Shown piece after piece: positions 12,817 to 27,153 of a stretch of DNA of 64,000 bases. Source of the stretch: Acanthochromis polyacanthus. Lineage: Eukaryota > Chordata > Actinopteri > Pomacentridae. Numbering within the stretch: the stretch's first letter is position 1; every line of letters starts with the position of its first letter. The notes below the pieces were generated by a model that was not told where the DNA came from, made no database searches, and was given only the letters and a program-made list of their open reading frames with translations. The position numbers were made by a program, and so were the translations under genes. Location of the stretch: positions 24,997,847 through 25,061,846 of the forward strand of contig NC_067135.1 in assembly GCF_021347895.1 (NCBI RefSeq), in the 5' to 3' direction.

Positions 12817-14535
12817 AAAAGCAGCTGTGCTGCTTTATCCTCCACTGCATTCGTCAGACAGCATTAGTTACTCTGAAGATTAATATTTTACACAACAAGC
12901 TTTGAAAATACAACATATAAAAAGATTATGCTCGTTTGTTCCAACTTTTTGCCCTCTTCTGAACACCCGTCAGTGAGTTGCTAGCAGCTCCACCAAAGAG
13001 TAAAATTAGAGAAAAAAGTTTTAGGAGACGCTAAAATGTTTGTGTATCTGAACTTTTCCATCCTGTTCCACACTGATGCTTCATTATCAACATATTTGAA
13101 GGATTTGAAAGCGGAGTGGTCTGTAGTATTTTATGGTCTACATTTTAGTGTCAGAGTGGTCTAAGCCACAACCCAAACACAACGTTACAGTGGAATGTTA
13201 GACCATTCTTGAAAACACAAAACTTTGAAGCCTTTTTTTCTTTAAAAACAACAGAAAGTGGATTAGATCACTCTGCTTTCTGACCCTTCAGTTCATCCGT
13301 GTTTTTCTAAGATCGTAATTTATACGACGATTGAGGAAACTTTAAATCAGCAAGAATTTTTAAGACATCAGCCTCTACAGATCAGGTTATAAAGTGATGT
13401 GTTGAACCGAAGCTATCACCACATTCCATGCAGGACTGGAGCTTACAAGGTTGTCGTACTTCTGATGTTTAATTTTACGACGTCAGCGTTTAACACAAAG
13501 CACACAATCTATAAATAGACCTGATAAACCTTATCATGCACAAGTATCACAATCATAAAAACAGCTGCAGGAAAAGTGTTGGCGGTGTGGCGATGTCGTA
13601 CAGAGGAGCTCATAAATATCCTCAGACAGAAAATCCACTCTGAATGCATTTTCTTATCCACTGATCAGTAACCTTTACTCAGAGGACTAGAAAGCTCTTC
13701 CTGCAGCATTGATTGTTTTCAAAAACACTCTTAAGTGCAAAAAATGTTGGCCTTGAGCTCGTACAGTTTCTCGTGCGTGTTCAGATAACTGCTGATATTA
13801 ATCTGTGGTATTTTTTTACTTTTGTTTTACTCGTGGCTGCTTTGTCCACGCCGACATGCAAATTTCATCTCAGTGCAAACTTATGAAAATGAATCCTCAG
13901 TAACATGAGAAGCTGCTGTATGGTAGCTCAGGTGTACATCCCCTCCAGCACCTTTCACAGGGAAATATTGACTCTGTGCTGCATTTGTTTGACAGCATCG
14001 GCTACTCTTAAGGTGAAGATGTTACACAACAGATTATATAACAAATTAGAACTTAAAATTAAAACTAAACATTTGTTCAAATGATTCTTTATCTCTCCAA
14101 AAACATAATTAGCACCTTTTCTTCTTTTATCTAATGTTAAAAGCATTTATTAATCTTAAGATGCAGATTTGACATAATTAATAATAACACAGGCTTTTAA
14201 AACATGGAAACCACAGCTGAAAACACACTTACTGCAGAATATAGTGGGAAAAGTTCAATAGTTTTTATCAGACATTGCTCAAAGTATCAAATATATGTAT
14301 CTATTCTCCTCTCAGTACACATAAGCAGAAATATATATTATTGATCTTTGTTGATCCTTTGTATTTGTGATACATATTGTCATATTTTGAGATTTATGTT
14401 TTTAGCCATTACCTAAATATGTTTATGAATTTTACATATTTCACCCTCTTTCTCCATCTTTCACATTTCTATAGCGGTCGACAAATTAATTTGTTTGTTG
14501 TGCGACAGTTTTGCCTGGAATCTGTCCTTGAAAAA
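12817..14535. other. Unassigned intergenic sequence with a diverged duplication
   Basis: No gene is recognised. About 60 bases around 12845-12905 (GACAGCATTAGTTACTCT...TTACACAACA) recur in diverged form at 13980-14035, so a segment duplicated about 1.1 kb apart. Short open frames here show no domain. Confidence 0.4.
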
Positions 14536-14911
14536 GCATCATCATAATATTATTATTAGAAGTAGTAATAATAGTATTAGTTGTAGTATTCATAGTATCT
14601 GTAGTAGTATTAATAATCATACTAGTAGTACTAGTTGTTGTAGTTGTTATAGTTGTTATTGTAGTTGAAGTAGTTTTTGTTGTTGTATTAGTTGTAGTAG
14701 TTGTTGTAGTTGTATTTTTTGTTGTTGTATTAGTTGTAGCTGTAGTAGTATTTGCTGTAGTGGGTGTAGTTGCTGTAGTTGTAGTTTTTGTAGTTGCAGC
14801 TGATATTGTAGTTGTACTTGTAGTTGCTGTAGTAGTTTTGTTCTTGTAGGAGTTGTAGTTGTAGTTTTTTTAGTTTTAGTTGTAGAAATTGTTGCAGTTG
14901 TATTTGTTGTA

Positions 14912-15587
14912 CACTGACAGTCATTAAAAACTTTGAGAGCATATTTTTCAACATAATTTTGATTTTGAAGCCCAAAACTGTATTTTCTTCATATGAATCA
15001 TTTGTTTAGCATATTGGCATACAGAAACAAAAATCTAAAGTTTCAAGAATGGTTTCAAAATGAAGAATTTCACAAAAGAAAACGGCACCTGCCAAACACA
15101 AAGTCACAACAGTCAATACCGAGTATGGCCTCCATTTGCTTCGATGCAGGCAGCAATCCGTCGGCGCATGCTTTGGACCAGGCTTCTGATTGTGGGTTGG
15201 GAACAGCCCATACGCCTGGCTACATCACTGTAGCTCAAACCGGCCTCCACCATACCCAGTGCCCGGAGACGTTGTTCATGTGATAGACACGGCATGATGC
15301 TGTTCACTGGACTAACAATGGTGGCCTTTTTTGGGCCTTTATATAGGCCTTCAAAACCCATTCTCAAATTGTGCAGACACTCACTGAGTATTGCTTGGTG
15401 TGTATTTGGTTCACTTTTGCAAAGTGACCAACCCATGAGCAATGAATCATGACAAAATGACAACTCATCATTATCTCAACTACCAGGGCACTAGATCATC
15501 AGTAAATCCACAATGAATAATTACAACCCCCCTACAAGTAGAATTCTGCCTACATTTCTACCTCAAACTTTCTATTGACTGTCAGTG
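14912..15587 (-). mobile_element. Internally deleted Tc1-type element
   Basis: The termini CACTGACAGTCATTAAAAAC (left) and, inverted, CACTGACAGTCAATAGAAAG (right) are flanked by TA at 14910-14911 and 15588-15589. At 676 bp it is far shorter than a full Tc1 element. The only coding matter is a 116-residue minus-strand frame with the transposase DNA-binding N-terminus joined to its last residues, so the catalytic middle is gone. Confidence 0.85.
15113..15463 (-). pseudogene. Deleted Tc1-type transposase: HTH joined to C-terminal tail
   Basis: The most likely start is the Met of MPCLSHEQRLRALGMVEAG (about residue 58 of the open frame). A helix-turn-helix follows (GLSYSDVARRMGCSQPTIRSL). The frame then passes directly into a short C-terminal end, RIAACIEANGGHTRY, typical of Tc1 transposases. 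The whole DDE core is missing, yet the join is in frame and open. If translated it could bind the element's ends without cutting. That is inference; chance preservation is the simpler explanation. Confidence 0.65.
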
Positions 15588-16007
15588 TAGTTGTTATTGT
15601 AGAAGCTGCTGAAGTTGTAGTTATTGTAGTTTTTGTTGTTGTAGTTGTTGTTGTACTTGTAGTTTTTGTTGCAGTAGTAGTTGTAGTTTTGTAGTTGTAG
15701 ATTTTGTTGTTGTATTTTTTGTTGTTGTGCTTGTAATTTTTGTCATAATTGTACTTGTAGTAGTTATTGTAATTTGTAGTTCTTGTAGTTTTTTAGTTGT
15801 ACTTGTTGTAGTTTTTAGCTGTATTTGTTGTAGTTGTAGCTGTATTTGTTGTAGTTGTACTAGTTGTTGTAGTTGGAGCTGTACTTATAGTTTTTGTTGT
15901 AGTTGTACTTGTAGTAGTAGTTGTTCTAGTTGTGTTTTTCAGTTGTAGTTGTAGTTTTACATGTAGTAATTGTTATAGTTTTTCTAGTTGTAGTTGTTGT
16001 AGTTGTA

Positions 16008-17643
<1,636 letters not shown>

Positions 17644-17800
17644 TACTTGTAGTAGTTACTTTAAATTTTTAGTTGTAATTTTGTAAACTTTTTTAGTTGT
17701 AGTTTTTCTATTTGTCGTTGTTGCAGATGTTATTGTTTTTGTTGTTGCAGTGGTTGTAGTTCTAGTCGTTGTTGTTAATACTGCTACTGCTGCTACTACC

Positions 17801-18796
17801 TAAACTGTTTAGAGTTTCTAAGATGTCTTGAAATTCACAACAACCTGTTGGTGACTACTGACTGCAGAGCTAGTAAAAACTGACCAGATAAAAAGCAGCA
17901 TACTAAATAAAATACTCCTTTCCTGTCAGGACTGTGTGTTGGGGTTACACTTCTTGTCCAATAGCCTTGAAACAATTGGATTTAGTGTGGATTTAGCTTC
18001 TGTAATTCTCTGATCGTCTACATTTATGACCTTGTGCTGATGGTAAATTTGGTCAAACAAATGAGTCACAAACAGTAGAGTCACCATTAAGAAAATCCAG
18101 CTCATAAAACACTTTAGGATCATTTGATTAGAAGAGATAACGAAGAAATATTCAGAAGACATTTATCACTAAAGTTGTGATAACACGAAGTTCTTCATTT
18201 GTTTCTGTAACACATTTAGTTTTTTTTTTATCATTTACCATCAATAAAGAACGTGTTTTTCAGTTTTCAGTCACAAATTAATGAAATATAGTAAAGTTAT
18301 CATAGAATTATAACAGCAGGTGGTCGACACTGATTTATTTGGGATAATTTTTTAAAATTCTGCAACAGAATTCATCAAGAGCGTTCAAATTTAGTTGTTT
18401 TCCTACATGTTTAAGTTTTAAATGCAGCCAGTAACATGAAAATAACAGTTAATAGCAGCAGTGAAGCAATTTCTACGAGTGATTTTGGTCTATTTTTCCA
18501 TTTTCTTTGGGTGTTTTAGAAATGAGGAAGAAGCATGGAAAGACTGGAAAACCAAATGAGCTTGTTCAAGCCCAGGAAGTCAAAGGACCAGTGATAACCA
18601 AATCCTTTCCCCTCATGTCTGCTGCTGCTGCTGGGGGACTTTTGCATGAAAGGACGCGAAAAATTGACCAAATTTCCATGAGGTAGGAGGCTGAGCAGAA
18701 CGGGTAAAAACACACACAGTTCATAGAAACTTTTTGAAGTTTTCTCCTCCTTTCTGACCATAAACTAGCACGTTTTTTCCTTTATTGTGCAGACAC
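17801..18796. other. Upstream region of the lectin-like gene
   Basis: No recognised gene. A minus-strand frame at 17926-18162 has one hydrophobic stretch but no family signature and is not called. The sequence TTTATTGTGCAG just before 18793 could be a splice acceptor for the first coding exon of the lectin-like gene. Confidence 0.35.
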
Positions 18797-20342
18797 ATGA
18801 TGCAGCTACGAGGTGCGATCCTCTTCATCGGTGGGTTTGATTAGTGGAGCCTCAGTTTGTTTTTTCAGACTTTAATGACTGTTAGAAATGATAAATAGCT
18901 GTGTTGATTTTACAGGGACTCTGCTTTGGCTCCAGAGCATCGGTGCTTATCTGTGTAAGTAATCCAACATTACTGTTAGACATGGACGATACTGGATCTT
19001 TACTGGTTAGTTTAATATGTTTTTCCACTAATTTCAGGGAACATCAACGTGTTATTATTCTTATCAGGATGACAAATCTGCAGATACAATGCAAATGTGC
19101 AGACTCTCAGGGCAAAATGAGAAAAATAGGGATGTAAATATCTGCCATCTGTATTTTTATGTTACATTTTATTTTGTAAACTGTCAACTTTTAGACAGGT
19201 TTGGTTTATTTTGAGCTGATGATTTTTTTTTTTTACATTTTTAAAACCTTATTTTATATATGTTTTTGCATCCTTACTTCATCTACATCTTATTATTACT
19301 GCATCAAATTTACATTAATATCAGCTAAGCGAGTGTCAGGTGGCTTTAAATCTAACTGACTTACCAGATGAAAACAGTGCAAACCATATTTCAAAACCAG
19401 AATTAACAAATATCAGCGGAAGTTTTGGATGTCAAGTCGGCACAAAGTTTAGGTTTAAAAGGAATTTATAATGTTTATAGAATCATTTCATACAGATGTG
19501 TAGAAACGCAACAAATTTATTTGACAAATATTTCCCCTGATGAAGGTCCAGCATTGAAACCATGGCTGTTATAAGTTAGATAGTGTGCAGGAATCTGTGT
19601 GAAACTTACAAAAATTATGTATTTTTGTGAGTCCCCTGATGTTTTTTTTCTGTCACATATTTGCATTTTAAACATCCACTTTAAAATGATGTCCAAACTG
19701 TAATATAACACATGAACAACAGAGTTTACTTAATTAAATTTTATTTTTGAAGGTACCATTTTTAACATTTACTGACAGAAAAAAGAAATCTATAATATAT
19801 ACATACGCTTCTGTACTTTAGTCACACAAGTGAATAACAGCATTAGAAGAAAATACCATGGTGCAGTTCAACAAACCTGATTCACTAAAAGCACGTTTTT
19901 GCAATTTCACTAAACGTAGTGACATAAATGTAGCTAATAATAGTAATAATACTTGTGTATATGTGTATATATGTACACACATATATATTGTTGGTCTTTT
20001 GAAAGATTCCAATATTTTGAGATTGATTAGTTTTATTATTATTTGTAAGCCGTTGTCATCAAAGTTAAAACAAATAAATGATAATTGTGTGTCGAGAATA
20101 TAAATAGTTTTCACTTTGAGCAATGTCTGATGAAAAAGATTAAAACGTTTCCATCATATTCTAACAATACGAGATTCACCTGTTTGTGAGTTTTGCATAT
20201 TTTATTGTCAGTAATTCTATTGTTGCTGATGTTTGTATCCACCTACACGTTGCTTTTGCTGAAAATTCCTCCAAACTAATCAGGACAGAGTGTAGTTTGT
20301 AGTAGTTATAGTTTGAAATAATATCTGAACTTTCTCCCAAAG

Positions 20343-20678
20343 TGCCTCAGCGGTACAGCTTCATCCACATTCCTCTGAGCTGGTACGAGGCTCAGAGATT
20401 CTGCAGAGTTAAGTTCACCGACTTGGCCACCATCAACAACATGTACAGCAATGACAAGCTGTTTGAGGCGCTGGGCGGTCAGGTGAGTCCCACCTGGATC
20501 GGCCTCCACAGAGGAGCCTCGGACAGGTGGATGTGGGCGGACGGCGGCGGCGAAGCGCGCTGGAGAGAAGGGGAACCAAACCAGCTCACAGCTGATGAGT
20601 GGTGTGCAGAGGATTCTTCCTCAGGCAGATGGAACGGTGCTTCCTGTGCAGAGAAAAAAGATTTTCTATGTTATGACC
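20343..20678 (+). CDS. Exon 3 of lectin-like gene: C-type lectin domain 1
   Basis: A complete CTLD in one 336-bp phase 1-1 exon, between an AG at 20341-20342 and a GTGAGT donor at 20679. It shows the WIGL core, a GEPNQ motif (EPN, typical of mannose-type sugar binding) and the conserved Cys pairs ending in FLCYD. The Ca-binding WND motif is changed to WNG, so Ca-dependent sugar binding may be weakened. This exon itself is open and undamaged. Confidence 0.85.
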
Positions 20679-21471
20679 GTGAGTAACACACACGTTTATG
20701 TTTTTCTTTATAGCTGATTAAAGTCAGTAAAAAGGAGTAATTTGCAATTTTACAGCAGAAAACTAAGGACTGAAGTATAAAAATCAAAGTAGTTCTAAAC
20801 ATTTTTACACATATCAAAGGTATTGCATGGAAATACTGATGAGTTGTTGCACAGACCGAAGGAAACAGGATATATTCTAGTCTATGTAGGAAAATACATG
20901 TTGCATAGGGGTTTTAAAAGTGCAGAATATTCATAATTTGCATGATATTGTAACAAAAAGAGAGTGTTTTCCTGAGAGCAGGGCTAGTTGTAAAACAGGA
21001 AGGACAGACAGGTGGAAAATATTGTCGTTAAAATCCACATGGTGACATCCAAAACTCAGGTCCCAAGAATAGGTTTTGAATTTTTTGATGGTATTAAATG
21101 TTAGTTTACATTAATAATGTTGGAGAAAAAAGCCTAAAAATGGATATTTATTATACATCATCAGCTGAGTAACCAAAATGGCGATGAGATTTTTTTTAGT
21201 GGTGAGATCGTTCCTGTGTTGGTTGGGTCCAAACTGTAATAACTCAACAAACAGAGGATGTTTACTCCAGCAGACTTTAGGGATCCCTTCAGTTTCTGCC
21301 CACTATGAGACTGAGCGTTCTATCTTTGAGTGAAATGTTGTAGCAACTTCTGAACAAATTGAAATGAAAGTTGAAGAACTTGAATCTAGTTCCACCTGTG
21401 ACCGATGCCGTTTCCTGCACTTTGAACTGGTTTACATATTATTTTGTTGGACATACACCGGCAAATTAAGG

Positions 21472-21502
21472 TATTCTATTCTATTCTATTCTATTCTATT
21501 CT
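21472..21502 (+). repeat. TATTC microsatellite
   Basis: About six TATTC units follow GGCAAATTAAGG. This is the type of short tail found at the 3' end of some fish LINEs, so it may be a retroposon remnant. Confidence 0.7.
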
Positions 21503-22019
21503 GTAATCAGATCCAAGTTTTGCATCATTTTCTACACATAATGACAGTCCCATCAGCCTTAACTGTACTCTTTGTGTAGCGCTAATTAGCAAAAGTTGCC
21601 ACACCAGCACACTATAGTAACGATGTATGTTTTTCTTGAATGGTATAAAATTAAGTTGTGTTAGAGTAGATGAAGCATAATCTCAGTCAACTCAGTCTTC
21701 TGAATTGCACACATAAACATGTAATTTATATGACTAAAGGGCTTTGGACTTGCTTAAAATCAAAACTGGGACTCTTGAAGCGGTCCCAGAGGAAAACTTA
21801 GTGGTTGCAAGAGGATAAAAATGGTTGAGAATTTTAAAACAATGTTCAAATCTATAGCTTACAAAAGTTCACAGTGCTCCTTGGCACCTAAACAGCATTT
21901 ATTTCCAGTTTATTACATAAGCTTTCCATTAAGTTTCATACAGTTTTCAATGATGCGACCCTCCTTTATGTTCTCCTGATATCTTTCTTGACTACTGATA
22001 TTCGTGTCAATCTCTTTAG

Positions 22020-22380
22020 GTCGGGACAATGGCAGCCGTGAGTTTGCATTTTACTCTGAGAAAAGCTGCTGGGAGGACAGTCTGGAGTGGTGTAGGAAGA
22101 GGCACACCAGCATGGCCAGTGTGAGGACGGACGACGAGAACTCGAAGATCGTGGATATGATAAAATCATGGACGAACTTCTTTGGGGTGCACAAAGATTA
22201 AAGCGTGGATCGGTCTGTTCAGAGACGCCTGGATGTGGTCGGATGGAGGAGAAACCTCTTTCAGGTTCTGGCTGAGAGGCGCCACTTCTGGGGAAAACTG
22301 TGCTTCCATTGCAGGGAACCAGCAGGGATGCTGGGTTGCATCGAACTGCAACCAGAAGGCCACGTTCCTCTGTCAGGGAG
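22020..22380 (+). pseudogene. Exon 4 of lectin-like gene: CTLD 2, frameshifted
   Basis: The first half reads SCWEDSLEWCRKRHTSMAS and is open to a stop at 22199-22201. The second half reads KAWIGLFRDAWMWSDGG and ends FLCQG in a different frame. The switch falls near TTTGGGGTGC (22182-22191). Acceptor (TCTCTTTAG) and donor (GTGAGT) are both good. There is no EPN/QPD sugar motif in this domain. Confidence 0.85.
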
Positions 22381-22699
22381 GTGAGTTCCTGACATTCAAA
22401 ATCATTTCTAGACACGTTACCGGTGTACTTTGTACTTTGGATAACCAAATTAAACAATGACCCCTTTTGGTGGCAACTAGAAAACAAGGGATTAGGAGTG
22501 AAACTAAGTTAAAAACCAGCGGAGATGTCGAGGTAATGTGGCTTAAACATAGACTGTATAAGAAAAATGAACATAGCAGCAGACCTAAAATATGAAGTCA
22601 ACCCAGAAGTATCAAAAACTTGAAGCATCACTACAATTAGGAGGCTCCAAAATGCTCCGTCGACCCCAGTTCTACACAGCAACAACTAAAACATGAAAG

Positions 22700-23820
22700 T
22701 CTGCTTTTCTATAGCTCAGATATTTTATGTTCTTTTTGGTCAGTAGTGGTTTGATCCTTCCATCTCTCCCATGGATCCATTTCCTCCAGAGTCTTCCTTA
22801 TTGTGGAATCATGTAGATGGACCTTAACTGAGGCCAGTGAGGTCTGCAGGTCTTTAGATGTTCCTCTGGGTTCTTCTGTGACCTCCTGGATTAGATGTTG
22901 ATGTTCTTGGAGAAATGTTGGTGGTTGGTCCACTCCTGGGAAGGTTCTCCACTGTTCCATGTTCCTCCATTTGTGGATAATGTCTCTCACTGTGGTTCTC
23001 TGGAGTCCCAGAGCCTCAGCAATGGCTTTGGAACTGATGATGCACATTTTGTTCTGTTAAAGAACGCGTGGCTTCTGGCTGCTCTGACATGCTCTTGTAT
23101 TCCATCAGAAATAACACCAATAGAGTCTTTTTTTCAGAAAAAGTCATTGTCCAAACACACAATTATGAATGGACGCATCATCAGTTCATTTACCTTCTGG
23201 AGTTCATCAAAATTAACAAAGAGCAATGTCTTTCCAACCGTCTGCCGCGGTCAAAAACAATAGACCTGTATGCACTATACCTGTGGCAATTAATGTGGCC
23301 TTTAAATACACAGGTAGGTCACAGCACCACTTACTGGTTGCAGATTGAAATGGCTCCAACGGTAACCCTCCAGACTGATGAATGTGAGTGACTTTGTTCC
23401 TCATCTGTTCTTGAATCTCTTCAGAACGTGGCATCATGTGCTGCTTTTTCAGAGCCTTTATCTACTTCACAATGAAGACAGGTTCTATTTAGTGATGTTT
23501 AGGTTCAACAAGCCTGGCAGTAATCATATGTGAGTGTGGATGGAGAAACTGAACCCACCTGATGAATGAATTTGGTCATTTGGTAGATTGGTAGATAAGG
23601 GGGCAATTATTTTTTCACATAGAGCAAGATGGTCTGGACAGGATTTTTTCATCAGTAAATAAAATCGTCATCTAAAAATTGTATTTTGTTTTTTTCTTTG
23701 ATTATCTTTGTCTAATATTAAAATTAGTTTGATGATGTGGAACATTTAAGTGTGAAAAATATGCAAAAAATGGAAGGTTTCTATGGGGGTGTGGGGTGAA
23801 TACTTTTTCACAGTTTTGTA
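22700..23820 (-). mobile_element. Tc1-type transposon relic in lectin intron
   Basis: Minus-strand fragments of a Tc1-type transposase are visible. The N-terminus MMPRSEEIQEQMRNKV ends at 23437. The next part, KAIAEALGLQRTTVRDII and VTEEPRGTSKDLQTSLASV, lies at 22709-23047. They are separated by about 310 bases of unrelated sequence. The right end AATACTTTTTCACAGTTTTG (about 23799-23818) is the terminus shared with the 2636-5482 relic. The left part is lost and the element is inactive. Confidence 0.7.
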
Positions 23821-24939
23821 AATGATGATTCATTCAGAATTCCTCCCTGAAGAACTGAAATAATAAGCTACAGTCAATGAAAATAAAAATCCCTCACTGT
23901 ATGAGTATGTTGGGATTCTGCAGGTCTTAAAATAAAGAAGATGGTGATAAGGATGAAGCTGAATTCTGTTGTGGATCCGTCTGACTCCAAAACCAGCGAT
24001 ACACTCCTGAAGAAGGTACAGAAATACCTGATAAAGTAACACTGGACATGTTCTGTACACATTTGCATTTGAAAGGGATGATTCATATCAGTGCTCAAAT
24101 TACAGAGACACAGAGATTAATTCATATTTTTAGGTTTTCAGACAACGTTACTGATACGTTAGAGGGCAGGGGAAGTTTTGTGTCCCTGCAAACGATAAGT
24201 TTTTCTTTGTAATGTTGGTGTTTGTCCTTTAGTTGGAGACGAAGCTGAGACTTCAATGAGTGACTGACTTCAAACTCAACTGGCGAAGTGAAAAACATGG
24301 ACTCGTCTTCCAACGCTATGAGGAGCAGGATGCTGCTCAGAAAAAGGGCAAGTGTAGCTTTTTAAATTCTACATTTGAAGCGTAAGTCTGTCCACAGCCC
24401 CCAGTAAAGCTCAGACGTTTACACATCAAAGTTCTAAGTAAACATTTTTGCACCCTGAAGAATAAACTTCTGTGAAAATTAATACTTACTGTGGAATTAT
24501 TTAAAGAAACTGTTGCAATATGATGTCAGTCAGGTTTGGTGGAACCCTATTGTTCATTCACTGCCACAACTTTTATAAATTTTATACATTTACAAGTCAG
24601 AAGGATAAATTAACCTTCTTCCTTAATGGTGTGTCAGTTCAGGTGGTCAGGATTACTACACAGATGTGGACAAGTTGTTTTGATCATAAAGTTAAACACT
24701 AAACCAGTTAACCACAAATAGACTCATTAAAATATCAAACTCATGCCGTAATATTGTACTTTATGTTATTTACTATGGAAATATAAAGCCACTGTTTTCA
24801 CAGTACTTCTTATCTTCACTTAGAGTGCAAATTCCACTTCTATTTACTCACCTGTGACATGTGCAGCATGGCTGAAGCTATATTTATGTCTTCACATCAT
24901 GCTTCTCACCTTATCTAAATTTTCTAAACTGATATATTT

Positions 24940-25092
24940 ATGGGGACTTTAGGTTTTATATTTATTGCTTTCTAACTGCTATCTTCTATCTATCGCTATC
25001 TTGTTGTCTAACTTCTCCTGAGAACTGTAAGTTTCAGTTAGACACATTCATTGTGTCACTTGACAATAAAGCTTTTTCTGTTTCTGATTCTG
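24940..25092 (+). mobile_element. Probable LINE 3' tail fragment
   Basis: The end CACTTGACAATAAAGCTTTT followed by TCTGATTCTG resembles short 3' tails of fish LINEs. There is no coding part. Called on composition and tail only. Confidence 0.35.
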
Positions 25093-25592
25093 TAAATATT
25101 ATATTGTTGAGTTCAGATAAGCTGTCATCTGTGTAAATGATAAACTGAGGAACAATATTGTTTTAATTGAACTTGTTTTTCTTCAGAAATGTCAGGTAGT
25201 TGATTGAACATTGACATTTTCAGAATCTACTTAGAGTTTTGGTACTAAAACAAAGGGGACATTTGGAGTTGTGGTTATTTATAGGTTCTGTTGTGCATTT
25301 TAAAATTGAACAAATGATTAAATTAGACAAACAGGATGTATAAATCCAAATTGAGAGCTAACAAAGATAACATCGGAAGACCTCATGTGTCAGCTGAAGT
25401 TGTGAGTACGCTAAACAATCCTGTGGAAAGCAACAACCCAACTGAAGCCTATGGAGTCCATATAAGGCATGAGACAGGAAGTTCATGCCCTCTTTACATC
25501 TGCACTCGTGAGTTGAGACCTAGGGCACGCTGAGTCAAGCGGAAATAATGCCAACCTAGCAGAAATAAAAAATAGGAGGTGGTCAAACTTTT

Positions 25593-27153
25593 TTATAACA
25601 ATGTTTTTATTGGTTTTCACATAAAAATCTCTGCAAGAACAGTATTCCAACCTTTCCTGTCCCAGGTTTGCAGGTAAAACATTTGTTTATATATTGCACA
25701 GATTTTAGAAAAGATTTTTAAAAAAAAAAAGAAAAAACAAACAAAAAAAAAAAAAAACAAAAACATTACCTTGCCAGAAATTGATTGAGCTTAAAACCTT
25801 AACATGCCACCAAACATGAAAACAAATGGTACATTTACATACTTAGATGCACAAATTATATTGTATAGGTCCACAGCAAAATATTAATTTCAATTTAATC
25901 AGTATCTTCTGTCAAATCAAAATTTCCCACAAAATCTTTAAATTGTCCCCACACCTCTTCAAATATAGACAACTTTTTTTTCCTAAAACATGTAATTCTT
26001 TCTAGAGGATATACTGTGAGCATCTGTTTCACCCAGTGCACCAGTTTGGGTCTCTTACTTTTTTTCCAATATATTGCAATTATTCTTTTTGCTTGTATCA
26101 GACACATATTAATCATTATTTTTTCAGTTTTTGAAAAATTGTGTTTTTCTGGATATATTCCTAAAATGAAAAACGCAGGACTTTTTGGAATATCCTTTGA
26201 TATGATTGACTCTACTGCTATTTTAACCTCGTCCCAAAAGAGTTCCACTTCAGGACATGTCCACATACAATGGAACAATGTTCCTTTATCATTTAAACAC
26301 TTTGTACATATATCAGGTACATTATGATTATATCTGTGCAGTTTTACTGGTGTAACATAGACTCTCATAAACCACTTGTACTGGAGAAGCCTAAATCGAG
26401 TATTGACTAATTGTTTATGTACACTGGCACATGCCAATTCCCAGTCCTCTTTTGAGATATTTGTTTGTAAATCCTCATTCCATGCTCTCAATTTGGAGTC
26501 TGTATTATCAGTTGAAGTAGACAATAATAAATTATATATCTCTGAAATAGCACCCCTACTCAGACTATTTTTAGTAATAATTTTTTCTAAAACTGTTTTT
26601 TGAGGTTTGTTCATATTATTCTGATTAGTTCTAATGAAACTCCTAAGTTGAAGATATTTGAATAAGTATTTTTTATTAATATTATATTTGTTTGCTATTT
26701 CCTCAAAGGACATTAAGGCATCTGTATTTGGTTTATAGAGATCTTTTATAGTATTTAATCCCTTCAATGCCCACTCTCGGAAAACAGTGTCTGCCCTTCC
26801 AGGAATAAAATCTTGGTTACCCCAAATTGGAGAATAGAGAGATAAATCACAAGACTCCTTTACAAATTTACGTACTTTAGACCAGATTTGAATCATATTT
26901 TTAACTATCGGATTTTCACTTTTTTTAACAAGTTTAAAAATTTTGTCTGAATAAAGGTATTGTGGTAATGGTAAAATCAGCCCCTCCGACTCCATCTCCC
27001 TCCACTGCGGGATGTCTTTTGTCTCGAAATAGAATTTAATTGACCTCAGTTGAGTTGCCCAATAATACCACTTTATATTTGGACATTTTAGTCCTCCTTT
27101 ATTATATGGTAACTGTAATAAAGACAATCTAATTCGGGCCTTAGAATTTTTCC
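25593..27153 (-). mobile_element. 5'-truncated L1-type LINE with perfect target duplication
   Basis: The element lies on the minus strand and is flanked by an identical 16-bp duplication AGGTGGTCAAACTTTT at 25577-25592 and 27154-27169. Its 3' end is A-rich (T-rich on the + strand at 25590-25610), with a further A-run tract near 25710-25755. The perfect duplication indicates a fairly recent insertion. Confidence 0.9.
25895..27153 (-). pseudogene. C-terminal part of L1/Tx1-type ORF2
   Basis: The open frame of about 420 residues matches the region downstream of the reverse transcriptase in L1/Tx1-like ORF2. It contains LPYNKGGLKCPNIKWYYWA, and later DICTKCLNDKGTLFHCMWTCP, the Cys-rich HC-type motif followed by FW, typical of the L1 C-terminus. 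The endonuclease and reverse-transcriptase domains are absent because of 5' truncation. The frame has no internal stop, again indicating youth, but it cannot act alone. Confidence 0.85.

Larger units (their letters stand above)
18797..24385 (+). pseudogene. Fish C-type lectin-like gene, two CTLDs, probably inactivated
   Basis: Six exons fit together with correct splice sites and phases: 18797-18830 and 18916-18954 (signal peptide, MMQLRGAILFI then GTLLWLQSIGAYL), 20343-20678 (CTLD1), 22020-22380 (CTLD2), 23924-24015 (charged tail) and 24233-24385 (end). Introns 1-4 are all phase 1, usual for extracellular modules. The product would be a secreted carbohydrate-binding protein of the multi-CTLD type common in fish. 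Two lesions are visible. Exon 4 is 361 bp, not a multiple of three, with a frame change near 22190. Exon 6 has TGA at 24257-24259 although the family-like tail continues open to TAA at 24383. AATAAA lies near 24461. It could be a pseudogene, or carry assembly errors at the GGGG run near 22186. Confidence 0.8.

Noticed and set aside
14730..15948. Tyr/Asn-rich and Val/Cys-rich frames in the TTGTAG tract
   Set aside because: Simple-sequence translation, not genes.
17926..18162. 78-codon minus-strand frame with one hydrophobic segment
   Set aside because: No family, splice or promoter support.
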